A DNA stretch of 26,346 bases from the NCBI GenBank assembly GCA_003501485.1, contig DNPJ01000143.1:3057-29402 (forward strand). Reading direction: 5' to 3'. A program made the position numbers and the translations under genes. Each line of letters opens with the position of its first letter. Within the stretch, counting starts at the first letter, position 1. Of this stretch, positions 7,981-16,114 are shown piece by piece. Under the pieces are notes generated by a model. That model saw nothing but the letters and a program-made list of their open reading frames with translations, ran no database searches and was not told the DNA's origin. This stretch comes from Bacillota bacterium. GTDB lineage: Bacteria; Bacillota_I; Bacilli_A; RFN20; CAG-826.

Positions 7981-8583
7981 TTACAGTAATCTGTTGTAGT
8001 ATTCGATAACTTGTGCTTCGTTGATGTCTTGTGGAAGTTCTTTTCTTTCTGGGAAACGAAGGAATGTTCCTTCTTTCTTTTCGACATCTACTTGGACATA
8101 AGCAACGGATGCTGGTTTGCTTTCAAGAGCCTCTTTTACAACTTTAAGATCATGTCCTTCTTTGATAGCAATTTTATCGCCAACTTTGCAAAGATATGAT
8201 GGAATATCAACTTTCTTTCCATTAACAGTAATGTGACCATGATTAACGAGTTGACGTGAAGCACGACGGCTTCTTGCAAATCCCATACGATAAACTAAGT
8301 TGTCTAAACGTGATTCAAGGATTCTGAAGAAAGCAATACCTGTAACTTCTTCGCTAGCTCTAGCAATTTCAAACAAACGACGGAATTGACGTTCGTTAAC
8401 ACCATACATTTGTCTGATTTTTTGTTTTTCAACTAATTGTTTTCCGTATTCTGATGGTTTTCTTTTACGGCCATTGCCATGTTGTCCTGGGCCGTAACTT
8501 CTTTTTGCGAGTTCTTTTCCAGTTTCAAGTGTAGAAAAACCAAGACGACGTGAACGTTTGTAGTCTGATCCAGTATATCTCAT
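7981..8583 (-). CDS. rpsD: 30S ribosomal protein S4 (uS4)
   Basis: Primary 16S rRNA-binding protein that nucleates small-subunit assembly and often represses its own synthesis. The 200-residue length is exact for Bacilli. The N-terminus MRYTGSDYKRSRRLGFS lacks the four Cys of zinc-type S4, so this is the zinc-independent form. The S4 domain follows about halfway (ESRLDNLVYRMGFARSRRAS, then QLVNHGHITVNGKKVDIPS). The ATG at 8583 is preceded by AAAGGAG at seven-base spacing; in-frame codons further upstream lie in the leader. It is a single-gene unit with its own promoter (8744-8772) and terminator (7941-7967). In Bacillus rpsD also neighbours tyrS. Confidence 0.98.
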   Translation of the reverse strand: MRYTGSDYKRSRRLGFSTLETGKELAKRSYGPGQHGNGRKRKPSEYGKQLVEKQKIRQMYGVNERQFRRLFEIARASEEVTGIAFFRILESRLDNLVYRMGFARSRRASRQLVNHGHITVNGKKVDIPSYLCKVGDKIAIKEGHDLKVVKEALESKPASVAYVQVDVEKKEGTFLRFPERKELPQDINEAQVIEYYNRLL

Positions 8584-8737
8584 GATATATCTCCTTTCAC
8601 TTAACGCATTAAGCAAGAGGTGCAAATTCTTAATTCCGGATGTTATGGATATAAATTTCACCTTATGAGCAGAAGGTTACTTTTTCACGATTGTTCCGAC
8701 ATCAGACGAATTAATATTTACATGCTGCAACAATGCA
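8584..8737 (-). promoter_or_regulatory. rpsD 5' leader, possible S4 autoregulatory RNA
   Basis: About 150 bases lie between the predicted start of transcription and the rpsD ATG, long for an untranslated stretch in this compact genome. Read on the minus strand it can form CCTT/AAGG around CTGCTCAT (8660-8675) and a longer-range GATGT/ACATC pairing (near 8699-8703 and 8636-8640). In B. subtilis S4 represses rpsD through its leader; the same is inferred here from position and length only, since I cannot match a consensus structure by eye. Confidence 0.4.
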
Positions 8738-8743
8738 ATAAAT

Positions 8744-8772
8744 ATCTTATAGATATTAAGGTTTTAAGTCAA
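8744..8772 (-). promoter_or_regulatory. rpsD promoter
   Basis: On the minus strand TTGACT (8772-8767) and TAAGAT (8749-8744) are 17 bases apart, a good SigA promoter. It puts the transcript start near 8737. Confidence 0.75.
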
Positions 8773-8865
8773 TATTATTTTAAAATTATTCTAGTTTTTT
8801 TAGAAGTATTTATCGTACGCAAACTGACAAACTAAATGCCGGCTCTTTGGACAAAACTGATTTTA

Positions 8866-8965
8866 TTGAACACGGTTTCTTTTTAAGATAGAACAAGTTT
8901 TTTAAATAATATTAATTGTTTTTATATAAAAGAAATCTTTTATATGTTAAAATCATTTTCGCAAG
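8866..8965 (+). promoter_or_regulatory. ezrA operon promoter region with a perfect 22-bp palindrome
   Basis: The 382-base gap between rpsD and ezrA (8584-8965 and a few bases beyond) holds the rpsD leader and promoter on one side and this region on the other; 8773-8865 shows nothing I can name. Two promoter candidates are visible: TTGAAC (8866-8871), 17 bases, TAGAAC (8889-8894); and an extended -10, TGTTAAAAT, at 8945-8953. Just before the latter, ATATAAAAGA (8924-8933) and TCTTTTATAT (8936-8945) make a perfect inverted repeat with a two-base centre, placed like an operator. Confidence 0.5.
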
Positions 8966-8974
8966 GTGAATGAT

Positions 8975-10717
8975 ATGTTAATGTTTTCAAATAATCAAAA
9001 TAATACTGGCTTAATTGTCGGTTTAATTGTCGGTGGTTCTGTTGTTTTGTTAGTAATAATTTTCGTAATTCTTTATTTTACTGTGTTTAAAAAGACCAAA
9101 ATTAAAAAAGAAATTAGAAACCTCGAAAGCCGTTTTCAATATTTACACGCTTTATTGATTGGTCAAGATGCGCAATATGTTAAAAGACTTGAGATTATTT
9201 CACGCACAAATCTTCTTTATGTTGATGTTCACACAAGATTTTTGAAAAAATTCAAAGAAATTCGCGACAAATATGATAGCAAAGCGCAATCAACTATTAA
9301 TAATTTAAAAGACTTGTTAAGTGCTAAAAAATATAAAGTCTTAAATGAAGCTCTTCCAGATAGTAAAGATATTATTAAAGTTTTTGAAGATAAAGTTAAC
9401 GAACTTAATAATGAATTATTAAAAGTTGTTAAACCAGAAGAAGATTGTAGACAAGCATCGCTTTCTTTAAAAGAAAATTATCGTAGAATCAAACAAGAAT
9501 ATTATGCCAAACAAAGTGATCTACAATTAATGAGTGATTCTTTTGAAGAAATTTTTAAATATGTCGATTCACTTTTTGAGCAATTTGAAAATTTTGTTGA
9601 ATCAGCCCAATACGATGACGCAAATACAATTTTGCCCAAAATTCAAAAAATCTTAATTGAAGTATCTAATGCAATGGGTGAACTACCTAATTTATGTGCG
9701 AGTGTAATAAGCGTTGTTCCTGATAAAATTTCTTCTTTAGAAAATGCTTATGAATTAATGCAACAAGAGAATTACCCTCTTCATCACTTAGGAGTTAGTC
9801 GCACGATAAAGGATATGCGTGATGAATTAAATGAATTAACCATAAGAATTAGACAATTTGATATTACAGGTGTTTCGGGTAGAATTGACTTTATTTTGTC
9901 GCGTATTGATGAATTTTTCGTCTCTTTTGATGAGGAAAAGAAAGCGAAAGAAAAATTTGATGTCGAAAACGATTCTATTTATTCCAATGTGAACACCATT
10001 GAAAGAAGATTTATCAAACTTTGTAATACAATTCCAGAAGTTGGAAAAGTTTATATCATTAATGATGAACATCAAGCGAAAATCACATCTATTAATAATG
10101 ATATTAATAAATTGGGCGCATTAAAACGTTCTCTTGATACATTGATTCATAGTTCAACTAAACAACCTTATACTTTGTTGATCGAAAAGATGGATGAATT
10201 AAAAGACGCTTCAGAAAGTGTAATTACTGAAATGGATGATTTTTCTAATTATATTTCTTCTTTAAGAACCGATTCTGAAAATGCTTATCATTTGATTTAC
10301 GATTATTTCTTTAAAATTAAAGAAAATGAAAAAATAGTAAAAGATATAAACGTTGAAAAGATCTCACAAAAATATCAAAGCAAATTTGATCGTTTATATA
10401 CTCTTTTAAATAGCATTTATAATCTGTTATTAGTTACACCAATTGATGTTGACAAAATAAATAATTACGTTAATGAAGTCCATGATATTAACAATCAAAT
10501 ATTTGATAAAGGCGCAATATATCAAGATTATAATATGATGATCGCGGCAACGAACGCTATTATATATGCGAATAGAAAAAGACAACACACGACTGAAATT
10601 TCATCATTAATCGATCAAGCAGAGGAGCTATTTAATGATGGCGAATTTGAACAGAGTTATATTATAGCTGGCAATGCATTATCAAAATCAAGCGAGACAG
10701 ATGATGCTAAAAAATAA
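8975..10717 (+). CDS. ezrA: Septation ring formation regulator EzrA
   Basis: Membrane-anchored negative regulator of FtsZ ring formation, also linked to cell-wall synthesis at the septum. The 580-residue protein has one N-terminal membrane segment (about residues 12-36) and then an entirely helical, coiled-coil-rich cytoplasmic part, the EzrA layout. The C-terminus AIIYANRKRQHTTEISSLID matches from memory the B. subtilis QNR-patch region (IQYGNRYRSRYPEV), which supports the name beyond context. About eleven polar residues precede the membrane segment. The ATG at 8975 follows AAGGTG (8963-8968) by six bases; a GTG at 8966 overlaps that site and is unlikely. Overlap with nifS and the order ezrA-nifS-thiI are as in Bacillus. 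Confidence 0.88.
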   Translation: MLMFSNNQNNTGLIVGLIVGGSVVLLVIIFVILYFTVFKKTKIKKEIRNLESRFQYLHALLIGQDAQYVKRLEIISRTNLLYVDVHTRFLKKFKEIRDKYDSKAQSTINNLKDLLSAKKYKVLNEALPDSKDIIKVFEDKVNELNNELLKVVKPEEDCRQASLSLKENYRRIKQEYYAKQSDLQLMSDSFEEIFKYVDSLFEQFENFVESAQYDDANTILPKIQKILIEVSNAMGELPNLCASVISVVPDKISSLENAYELMQQENYPLHHLGVSRTIKDMRDELNELTIRIRQFDITGVSGRIDFILSRIDEFFVSFDEEKKAKEKFDVENDSIYSNVNTIERRFIKLCNTIPEVGKVYIINDEHQAKITSINNDINKLGALKRSLDTLIHSSTKQPYTLLIEKMDELKDASESVITEMDDFSNYISSLRTDSENAYHLIYDYFFKIKENEKIVKDINVEKISQKYQSKFDRLYTLLNSIYNLLLVTPIDVDKINNYVNEVHDINNQIFDKGAIYQDYNMMIAATNAIIYANRKRQHTTEISSLIDQAEELFNDGEFEQSYIIAGNALSKSSETDDAKK

Positions 10718-11843
10718 TTTAATTTATTTAGATAATGCTGCAACAACATTACCTAAAGAAGAAATAATGACTTTGTTTAATAAAATTGAAATGAATGTTT
10801 TTGGCAATCCCAATAGCATTCATCATTTAGGCATTGAAGCAAATACATATTTAAATAAAGCGCGAGATATCATTTTAAGCACTCTTGGATGTAAAAATCA
10901 TCGTGTAGTTTTTCTTTCTTCCGCGACCGAAGCTAATAACTTAGCTATTAAGGGTTATTGTTTAAAATATAAAAATAGAGGAAGACATATTATTACAACA
11001 AATATTGAACACCCTTCTGTATTAGAATGTTTCAAACAACTTGAAGAGCAGTTTGGGTTTGAAGTAACAGTTTTGAAAGTTGATGAAAGTGGAAAAATTA
11101 AACTAAAAGATGTTAAAAACGCTATAAAGACAAACACCATTCTTGTTTCTATAATGGCTATAAATAATGAAATTGGAAGCATTAATGATATAAAAAGCAT
11201 CGCCAATATCGTTCATGATTTTCCAAAAGCGATGTTACACGTCGATGTAACTCAGGCAATTGGTAAAATCGATCTTCCTTATAATGAAATAGATATGTTT
11301 TCTTTCAGCGGGCATAAGTTACATGGTATTAAAGGTTCTGGTGCTCTTATTGCAAAGAAAAATATTAGTTTTCTTCCTGTTATTTCAGGCGGAGGTCAAG
11401 AAGATGGTTTTAGAAGTGGCACACAAAGCGTTGCTTTAGCCGTTTCTTTGGCTAAATGTGTGCAACTTGAATGCAATAATTTAAATAAAAAGATATGCCA
11501 AATAGCTGAATTAAATTCGTATGTAAGAAGTTCGCTATCTAAAATTAATGGAATAGCATTTAATAGCGATGAAAAATGTTCTCCTTTTATTTTAAATTTT
11601 TCATTAACAAATAAAAAAGCGAGTGTTGTGGTGGAAGCTCTGAGTAGAAAAAACATTTTTGTTAGCAGTGTCTCGGCCTGTCATTCAAAAAAAGAACCGA
11701 TATCAGAAGTTGTCATGGCGCTTAAAAATGACCCTGTTCTTGCCGCAAATACGATAAGGTTATCATTTGATGAAGATGTTTCACATGCTGATATTGATAC
11801 ATTTATAAAAGAATTAACATATATTTTGGAGAAAATAAGATGA
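10701..11843 (+). CDS. nifS: Cysteine desulfurase, NifS/IscS family, partner of ThiI
   Basis: PLP enzyme that takes sulfur from cysteine as a protein persulfide. The 380 residues show the fold-type I motifs: YLDNAATT at 9-16, GNPNSIH, EHPSV with the ring-stacking His near 104, the PLP Lys206 in SFSGHKLHG, GGGQEDGFRSGT near 230-241, and the active Cys327 in VSSVSACHSKKEPIS. Its immediate overlap with thiI (ATGA, four bases) indicates that it supplies sulfur for tRNA 4-thiouridine, like Bacillus NifZ, rather than being the SUF desulfurase. I chose ATG 10701 (ATG 10704 is the alternative); the start overlaps the end of ezrA by 17 bases and has only a weak GAGACAG ribosome binding site. Confidence 0.92.
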   Translation: MMLKNNLIYLDNAATTLPKEEIMTLFNKIEMNVFGNPNSIHHLGIEANTYLNKARDIILSTLGCKNHRVVFLSSATEANNLAIKGYCLKYKNRGRHIITTNIEHPSVLECFKQLEEQFGFEVTVLKVDESGKIKLKDVKNAIKTNTILVSIMAINNEIGSINDIKSIANIVHDFPKAMLHVDVTQAIGKIDLPYNEIDMFSFSGHKLHGIKGSGALIAKKNISFLPVISGGGQEDGFRSGTQSVALAVSLAKCVQLECNNLNKKICQIAELNSYVRSSLSKINGIAFNSDEKCSPFILNFSLTNKKASVVVEALSRKNIFVSSVSACHSKKEPISEVVMALKNDPVLAANTIRLSFDEDVSHADIDTFIKELTYILEKIR

Positions 11844-13015
11844 AATATGATTATATAATGATTCGTTTTGGTGAATTATCGACAAAAGGAAAAAATAAAA
11901 AAGATTTTATTCGCCTTTTAACTAAAAATATTAAATTAAACTTATGCAATTTTAAAAATTTAACTTTCGAAACGTTTTATGATCATATTTATGTTAAATT
12001 AAATGATGAAGATTACAAAGAAGTAATAACGTCTTTGCAAGATGTTTCCGGCATTCATTCGATGTCTTTGGTTTTAAGAACTGAAGACAATATTGAAAAT
12101 TTGAAGAAGGTTTGTCTTGAATTAATTTCCCAAGAAGAAGGAAAAACGTTTAAGGTAAAAGCTAAAAGAGCTAATAAAGCATACCCGATTATTTCCGATC
12201 AAATCAATAGAATTATTGCGGGTGAAATATTAAAAAATACATCTTTAACTGTGGATGTTCATAATCCAGATATTCTTTTATCAATTGAAATAAGAAACGA
12301 AGGTGCATATGTTTTTACTAAAACATTTAAAGGCGCTGGAGGATATCCTTTAGGAGCGGGTGGAAGAATAATGCATATGCTTTCTGGAGGAATCGATTCC
12401 CCGGTCGCGGCATATTTAATCATAAAGCGTGGTATAACAATCGAATGCATTCATTTTGCATCTCCTCCATATACAAATATTGGTGTTATAGAAAAATTAA
12501 AAGATTTATTAGGGAAACTCAATCGTTATCAAGAAAACATTCGTTTAAATATCGTTCCATTTACATCAATCCAAGAAGAAATATATCGAGTGAGTGATGA
12601 AAGTTACGCCATAACACTCATGAGAAGGATGATGTATCGTCTAGCAAGTGGACTTGCTAAAAGAAGACATATTTTAGCTATATCAAGTGGTGAATCAGTT
12701 GGCCAAGTCGCTTCACAGACTCTTGATTCATTAAATGTAATTAATGATGTAACAAATATTCCAGTCATTAGACCTCTTGTAACGACTGATAAAGAAGAAA
12801 TTATTAATATTTCTCGAAGAATTGATACGTTTGATATATCAATTAGACCTTATGAAGACTGCTGTACAATTTTTGCGCCAAAAAACCCAAAAACTAAACC
12901 TAATCTTAAAAAATGCATAGAATTCGAAAGTAAATTTGATTATCAAAAAATGATTGAAGAAGCATTAGACAATATAGAAGTTATTTACGTAAAAAAAGAG
13001 GATAACCTGTTCTAA
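11840..13015 (+). CDS. thiI: tRNA 4-thiouridine synthase ThiI
   Basis: Adenylates U8 of tRNA and replaces its oxygen with sulfur received from NifS. The 391-residue protein has an N-terminal ferredoxin-like plus THUMP region (about 1-165, with MIRFGELSTKGKNKKDF at the start), a PP-loop SGGIDSPVA at 182-190, and Cys341-Cys342 in YEDCCTIFAPKNPKTKP, matching the catalytic Cys of the PP-loop domain. It ends there and lacks the C-terminal rhodanese domain of the E. coli enzyme, as in Bacillus, so sulfur must pass directly from the desulfurase encoded upstream. It overlaps nifS by four bases and is followed by the terminator at 13027. Confidence 0.96.
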   Translation: MKYDYIMIRFGELSTKGKNKKDFIRLLTKNIKLNLCNFKNLTFETFYDHIYVKLNDEDYKEVITSLQDVSGIHSMSLVLRTEDNIENLKKVCLELISQEEGKTFKVKAKRANKAYPIISDQINRIIAGEILKNTSLTVDVHNPDILLSIEIRNEGAYVFTKTFKGAGGYPLGAGGRIMHMLSGGIDSPVAAYLIIKRGITIECIHFASPPYTNIGVIEKLKDLLGKLNRYQENIRLNIVPFTSIQEEIYRVSDESYAITLMRRMMYRLASGLAKRRHILAISSGESVGQVASQTLDSLNVINDVTNIPVIRPLVTTDKEEIINISRRIDTFDISIRPYEDCCTIFAPKNPKTKPNLKKCIEFESKFDYQKMIEEALDNIEVIYVKKEDNLF

Positions 13016-13026
13016 AAAGGTAAAAT

Positions 13027-13053
13027 AAAAACCATTGCTTGGCAATGGTTTTT
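13027..13053. terminator. Bidirectional terminator between thiI and rplT
   Basis: AAAAACCATTGC (13027-13038) pairs with GCAATGGTTTTT (13042-13053) around a three-base loop, followed by T on the plus strand and preceded by A-rich sequence that gives T on the minus strand. It serves both convergent operons. Confidence 0.9.
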
Positions 13054-13065
13054 TGTTAGATAAGG

Positions 13066-13416
13066 TTAGTTAGCTTTTTTGCTGACGGCAACTAAATCAG
13101 AGAAAGCTTTTGGATCATTAATAGCAAGTTCTGATAACATTTTTCTATTAACTTTAACACCAGCTTTGTTTAGTCCGTCGATGAAACGTGAATAGGAGAT
13201 GTCGTTCATGCGGCATGCAGCATTGATACGTTTAATCCAAAGTTTACGGTAATCGCTTTTAAGTTTTTTACGATCAATATAAGAATATCTTAATGAACGA
13301 AGAACTTGTTCTTTAGCGGTCTTGAAGAGGAGGTGTTTGCTACCAAAATAACCTTTTGCTCTTTTAAGAATTTTTTTGCGACGTGCACGTGTTGCAACAC
13401 TATTTTTAACTCTCAT
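13066..13416 (-). CDS. rplT: 50S ribosomal protein L20 (bL20)
   Basis: Early-assembly 23S rRNA-binding protein. The 116-residue product starts MRVKNSVATRARRKKILKRA, then GYFGSKHLLFKTAKEQVLRS and YIDRKKLKSDYRKLWIKRIN, which are diagnostic for L20. An AGGAGG lies about seven bases before the ATG and overlaps the end of rpmI. It is the last gene of infC-rpmI-rplT; in Bacillus L20 represses this operon by binding the infC leader, and a matching leader exists at 14207-14331. Confidence 0.98.
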   Translation of the reverse strand: MRVKNSVATRARRKKILKRAKGYFGSKHLLFKTAKEQVLRSLRYSYIDRKKLKSDYRKLWIKRINAACRMNDISYSRFIDGLNKAGVKVNRKMLSELAINDPKAFSDLVAVSKKAN

Positions 13417-13429
13417 TGGTTATTCCTCC

Positions 13430-13621
13430 TTATTGAATAAGGGTTTTCACTCTTTTGTAATCTGTCTTATCAACGAGTGAAGCCTTTCTTAAATGTCTTT
13501 TTTGTTTTGTTGTCTTGCGTGGAGCAAGATGTGATGTGTAGGCACTATGTCTTTTGAGCTTTCCGCTGCCTGTTACTTTAACACGCTTTGCAAGGGCTCT
13601 TTTTGTTTTCATTTTTGCCAT
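13430..13621 (-). CDS. rpmI: 50S ribosomal protein L35 (bL35)
   Basis: Small basic large-subunit protein of 63 residues. The sequence MAKMKTKRALAKRVKVTGSG followed by KLKRHSAYTSHLAPRKTTKQ and KRHLRKASLV is typical, with a start signal AGGAGG about eight bases upstream of the ATG. It sits between infC and rplT as in nearly all bacteria, 13 bases before rplT. Confidence 0.98.
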   Translation of the reverse strand: MAKMKTKRALAKRVKVTGSGKLKRHSAYTSHLAPRKTTKQKRHLRKASLVDKTDYKRVKTLIQ

Positions 13622-13633
13622 TGTTTTTTCCTC

Positions 13634-14191
13634 CTATTTTTTCACTTTTGAAGCTATTACAGCGTTTAGCCATTTGCCGTCCATCGCAGGTTTTTTCTCG
13701 ATGGAAGCAACATCTTCTAGCAAGGCGATAAACTTATTCATAACTTCCTCACCAACTTCAATATGGGTCATTTGACGACCGCGGAATCTAACGCCAATTT
13801 TAACTTTATTGCCATCTTCTAAGAAACGTCTAGCAGCTTTTGCTTTTGTTTCTAAGTCGTGTTGACCAATTTGTGGTGTAAGTTGAACTTCTTTTACTTC
13901 AACCACATGCTGTTTTTTCTTACTTTCTTTAGCTTTCTTTTGTTGTTCGAAACGATATTTTCCATAATTTACTATTTTGCAAACTGGTGGATTTGCGTTT
14001 GGAGCAACGCATAACAAATCGAGTTCATTATTGACAGCGATGTTGTATGCTTCGCGTGATGACATTTTTCCTAATTGTTCTCCATTTTTTCCAATTAGAA
14101 GAACTTCTGGGAATCGAACGCGTTCATTGACGAGATCATTGTTGGTGTTTTTTGGACGTTGAGGTCCTTGTTTTACTGGATAGTTATTGAT
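13634..14191 (-). CDS. infC: Translation initiation factor IF-3, predicted AUC start
   Basis: IF-3 binds the 30S subunit, keeps subunits apart and rejects wrong start codons. Both domains are present: N-terminal NERVRFPEVLLIGKNGEQLG and PNANPPVCKIVNYGKYRFEQ, then a Lys-rich linker and the C-terminal VKEVQLTPQIGQHDLETKAK and KVKIGVRFRGRQMTHIE. No ATG, GTG or TTG is well placed: a GTG at 14200-14198 overlaps the Shine-Dalgarno AAAGGAG (14206-14200) and another GTG lies inside the terminator hairpin. The codon ATC at 14191-14189 is eight bases after the Shine-Dalgarno, giving 185 residues. A rare AUU/AUC-type start is the known basis of IF-3 self-control, so this choice is well founded, though not proven. 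Confidence 0.93.
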   Translation of the reverse strand: MNNYPVKQGPQRPKNTNNDLVNERVRFPEVLLIGKNGEQLGKMSSREAYNIAVNNELDLLCVAPNANPPVCKIVNYGKYRFEQQKKAKESKKKQHVVEVKEVQLTPQIGQHDLETKAKAARRFLEDGNKVKIGVRFRGRQMTHIEVGEEVMNKFIALLEDVASIEKKPAMDGKWLNAVIASKVKK

Positions 14192-14206
14192 AAGTATCAC
14201 TCCTTT

Positions 14207-14331
14207 ACTAAGAAAAACGGGCACGAAGTGCGCCCGTTTACATAGTTAATTTTATTAACTGTAGCGTTTACCAATTGATTAGTCAATCTGGTGAGAAGCA
14301 AGGGCGCTCTTCTTTCTACGTTTGCTTTGCG
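14207..14331 (-). promoter_or_regulatory. L20-type attenuator leader of infC-rpmI-rplT
   Basis: On the minus strand a terminator hairpin (AAACGGG 14239-14233 with CCCGTTT 14221-14215, plus CAC/GTG across a small bulge, then TTTTT at 14217-14213) stands directly before the infC ribosome binding site. Upstream GCGCCC (14307-14302) is complementary to GGGCGC (14235-14230) in the 5' arm of that hairpin, so the two pairings exclude each other: an antiterminator/terminator switch. This fits the Firmicute L20 leader, in which L20 binding favours termination. A second helix, AGTTAAT/ATTAACT, lies at 14260-14243. Confidence 0.8.
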
Positions 14332-14337
14332 TTAACT

Positions 14338-14366
14338 ATATTATCACTAATAAAATGATTAGGCAA
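14338..14366 (-). promoter_or_regulatory. Promoter of infC-rpmI-rplT
   Basis: Minus-strand TTGCCT (14366-14361), 17 bases, TAATAT (14343-14338) with the extended -10 TG at 14346-14345. It lies just after the thrS stop. Confidence 0.7.
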
Positions 14367-14373
14367 TAATTAA

Positions 14374-16098
14374 TTATTCTTTTTCTTTATAGATTTTGCG
14401 CAATCTAATTTCCTCTTGGATCATTGAAACAAATTCGTCGAATTTGACTGTAATTTGTTGTTTTTCACCATAATGACGATATGTGACAGTGCCTTCTTCT
14501 TTTTCATGGTCGCCAATAACAATTGTGTAAGGAACTTTTTTGATTTGTGCATTTCTCATACGATAACCAAGTTTGTCTTCATTAGCATCAAGAGAAGCAC
14601 GAATACCAAGTTTCTTTAATGCATTTACGATTTCTTGAGCTTTCTCAGCGTGAATATTGTTATTTACTGGCAGAACACGAATTTGTTCAGGTGCGAGCCA
14701 AAGTGGGAACGCACCAGCAAAATGTTCGATAATTATACCGATAAATCTTTCAATCGATCCTAAACATGCGCGGTGGAGCATAACAGGACGTACTTTTTCG
14801 CCTTTTTCATCGATATATGTTACATCAAATCTTTCAGGCAAGTTCATATCTAATTGAATTGTTCCGCATTGCCATACTCTTCCCATGCAGTCTTTAACTT
14901 TAAAATCTAATTTTGGTCCATAGAAAGCGCCATCGCCTGGGTTAATTTTAAATTCTTTTCCAGATTTTTCGCATGCTTCTTTTAATATTCTTTCACTTTC
15001 ATTCCAAATATCAATGCTGCCGATGTAGCCTTCTTCAGGACGCGTTGAAAGTTCGATTTTATAATTAAGTCCGAACATTGAATAAATTTCATCATATAAT
15101 TTTAAAATTGAATTTATTTCATCTTCTATTTGGTCAGGTCTAACAAATGTATGAGCATCATCTTGTGTAAACGAACGAACTCTAAATAATCCATTAAGAG
15201 CTCCACTTGCTTCATAACGGTGGACATGTCCAAGCTCAGCATAGCGAAGTGGAAGTTCGCGGTATGAATGTAAATCATTCTTATAACATAAAATTGCACC
15301 AGGACAGTTCATCGGTTTGATAGCGAATTCTTTTTCATCAATTTTTGTTGTATACATATTATCTTTATAGTGATCCCAATGGCCTGATGTTTCCCAAAGT
15401 TCTTTTGAGAGCATTATTGGAGTATCAACAAGAAGATAATCATATTTTCTGTGGATTTCTTTCCACATGTTTTCAATTTCAGTACGAACAATCATTCCGT
15501 TTGGTAGCCAAAATGGAAAACCAGGACCATATTCAGAAAGCATGAATAAGCCAAGATCTTTTCCTAAGCGGCGGTGGTCACGAGCTTTTCTTTCTTCAAG
15601 AAGTTTTAGATATGCTTCAAGATCAGCTTTTTTCTCGAAAGATGTTCCATAAATTCTTTGAAGTTGTTTGTTTTTAGAATTTCCTCTCCAATATGCTCCG
15701 GCAATAGAAAGAAGTTTGAAATTTTGAATTTTTCCAGTTCTTTCGATATGCGGACCGGCGCATAAATCAAAGAAATCACCTTGTGAATAAATAGTTATAG
15801 GTCCTTCAATTCCGTTTATAAGTTCAATTTTGTATGGATTATTTTTAAATAATTCAAGAGCTTCGTCTTTTGTTACTTCTTTGCGGACAAATGGTTCGTT
15901 TTTTGCCGCCAAACGATGCATTTCTTTTTCAATTTTGCCTAAATCTTCTTCTGTTAATTGAAAAGGAAGATCAATATCGTAATAAAATCCATCTTCAATA
16001 GCAGGGCCAAATCCTAGTTTTGCTTCTGGATAAAGATTCATTATTGCTTCTGCCATTAAGTGGGAAGTTGAATGGTTAAGGGTGTTTTTGTCTAACAT
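14374..16098 (-). CDS. thrS: Threonyl-tRNA synthetase lacking the TGS domain
   Basis: Class II synthetase for tRNA-Thr. The editing domain, which removes mischarged Ser, keeps its metal-like set His9 and His13 (HSTSH) and Cys113/His117 (LCAGPH). The catalytic core has the zinc ligands Cys265, His316 and His442 with the same spacings (51 and 126 residues) as the E. coli enzyme, and the C-terminal anticodon-binding domain begins near 470. At 574 residues it lacks the N-terminal TGS domain of about 65 residues: the protein begins directly at the editing domain. The ATG at 16098 has an AGGAGG nearby, and upstream sequence is the T-box terminator, so no TGS segment is hidden there. TGS-less ThrRS is known from Mycoplasma. 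Controlled by the T-box at 16115-16331. Confidence 0.97.
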   Translation of the reverse strand: MLDKNTLNHSTSHLMAEAIMNLYPEAKLGFGPAIEDGFYYDIDLPFQLTEEDLGKIEKEMHRLAAKNEPFVRKEVTKDEALELFKNNPYKIELINGIEGPITIYSQGDFFDLCAGPHIERTGKIQNFKLLSIAGAYWRGNSKNKQLQRIYGTSFEKKADLEAYLKLLEERKARDHRRLGKDLGLFMLSEYGPGFPFWLPNGMIVRTEIENMWKEIHRKYDYLLVDTPIMLSKELWETSGHWDHYKDNMYTTKIDEKEFAIKPMNCPGAILCYKNDLHSYRELPLRYAELGHVHRYEASGALNGLFRVRSFTQDDAHTFVRPDQIEDEINSILKLYDEIYSMFGLNYKIELSTRPEEGYIGSIDIWNESERILKEACEKSGKEFKINPGDGAFYGPKLDFKVKDCMGRVWQCGTIQLDMNLPERFDVTYIDEKGEKVRPVMLHRACLGSIERFIGIIIEHFAGAFPLWLAPEQIRVLPVNNNIHAEKAQEIVNALKKLGIRASLDANEDKLGYRMRNAQIKKVPYTIVIGDHEKEEGTVTYRHYGEKQQITVKFDEFVSMIQEEIRLRKIYKEKE

Positions 16099-16114
16099 AA
16101 TTTTCCTCCTAAAC

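Noticed and set aside
8791..8806. A small hairpin TTCTA/TAGAA as a terminator
   Set aside because: The stem is five AT-rich pairs and lies upstream of both divergent promoters, where no transcript needs to end.
8620..8835. A 71-codon plus-strand open frame between rpsD and ezrA
   Set aside because: It covers the rpsD leader and promoter on the other strand, has no ribosome binding site and no protein-like motifs.
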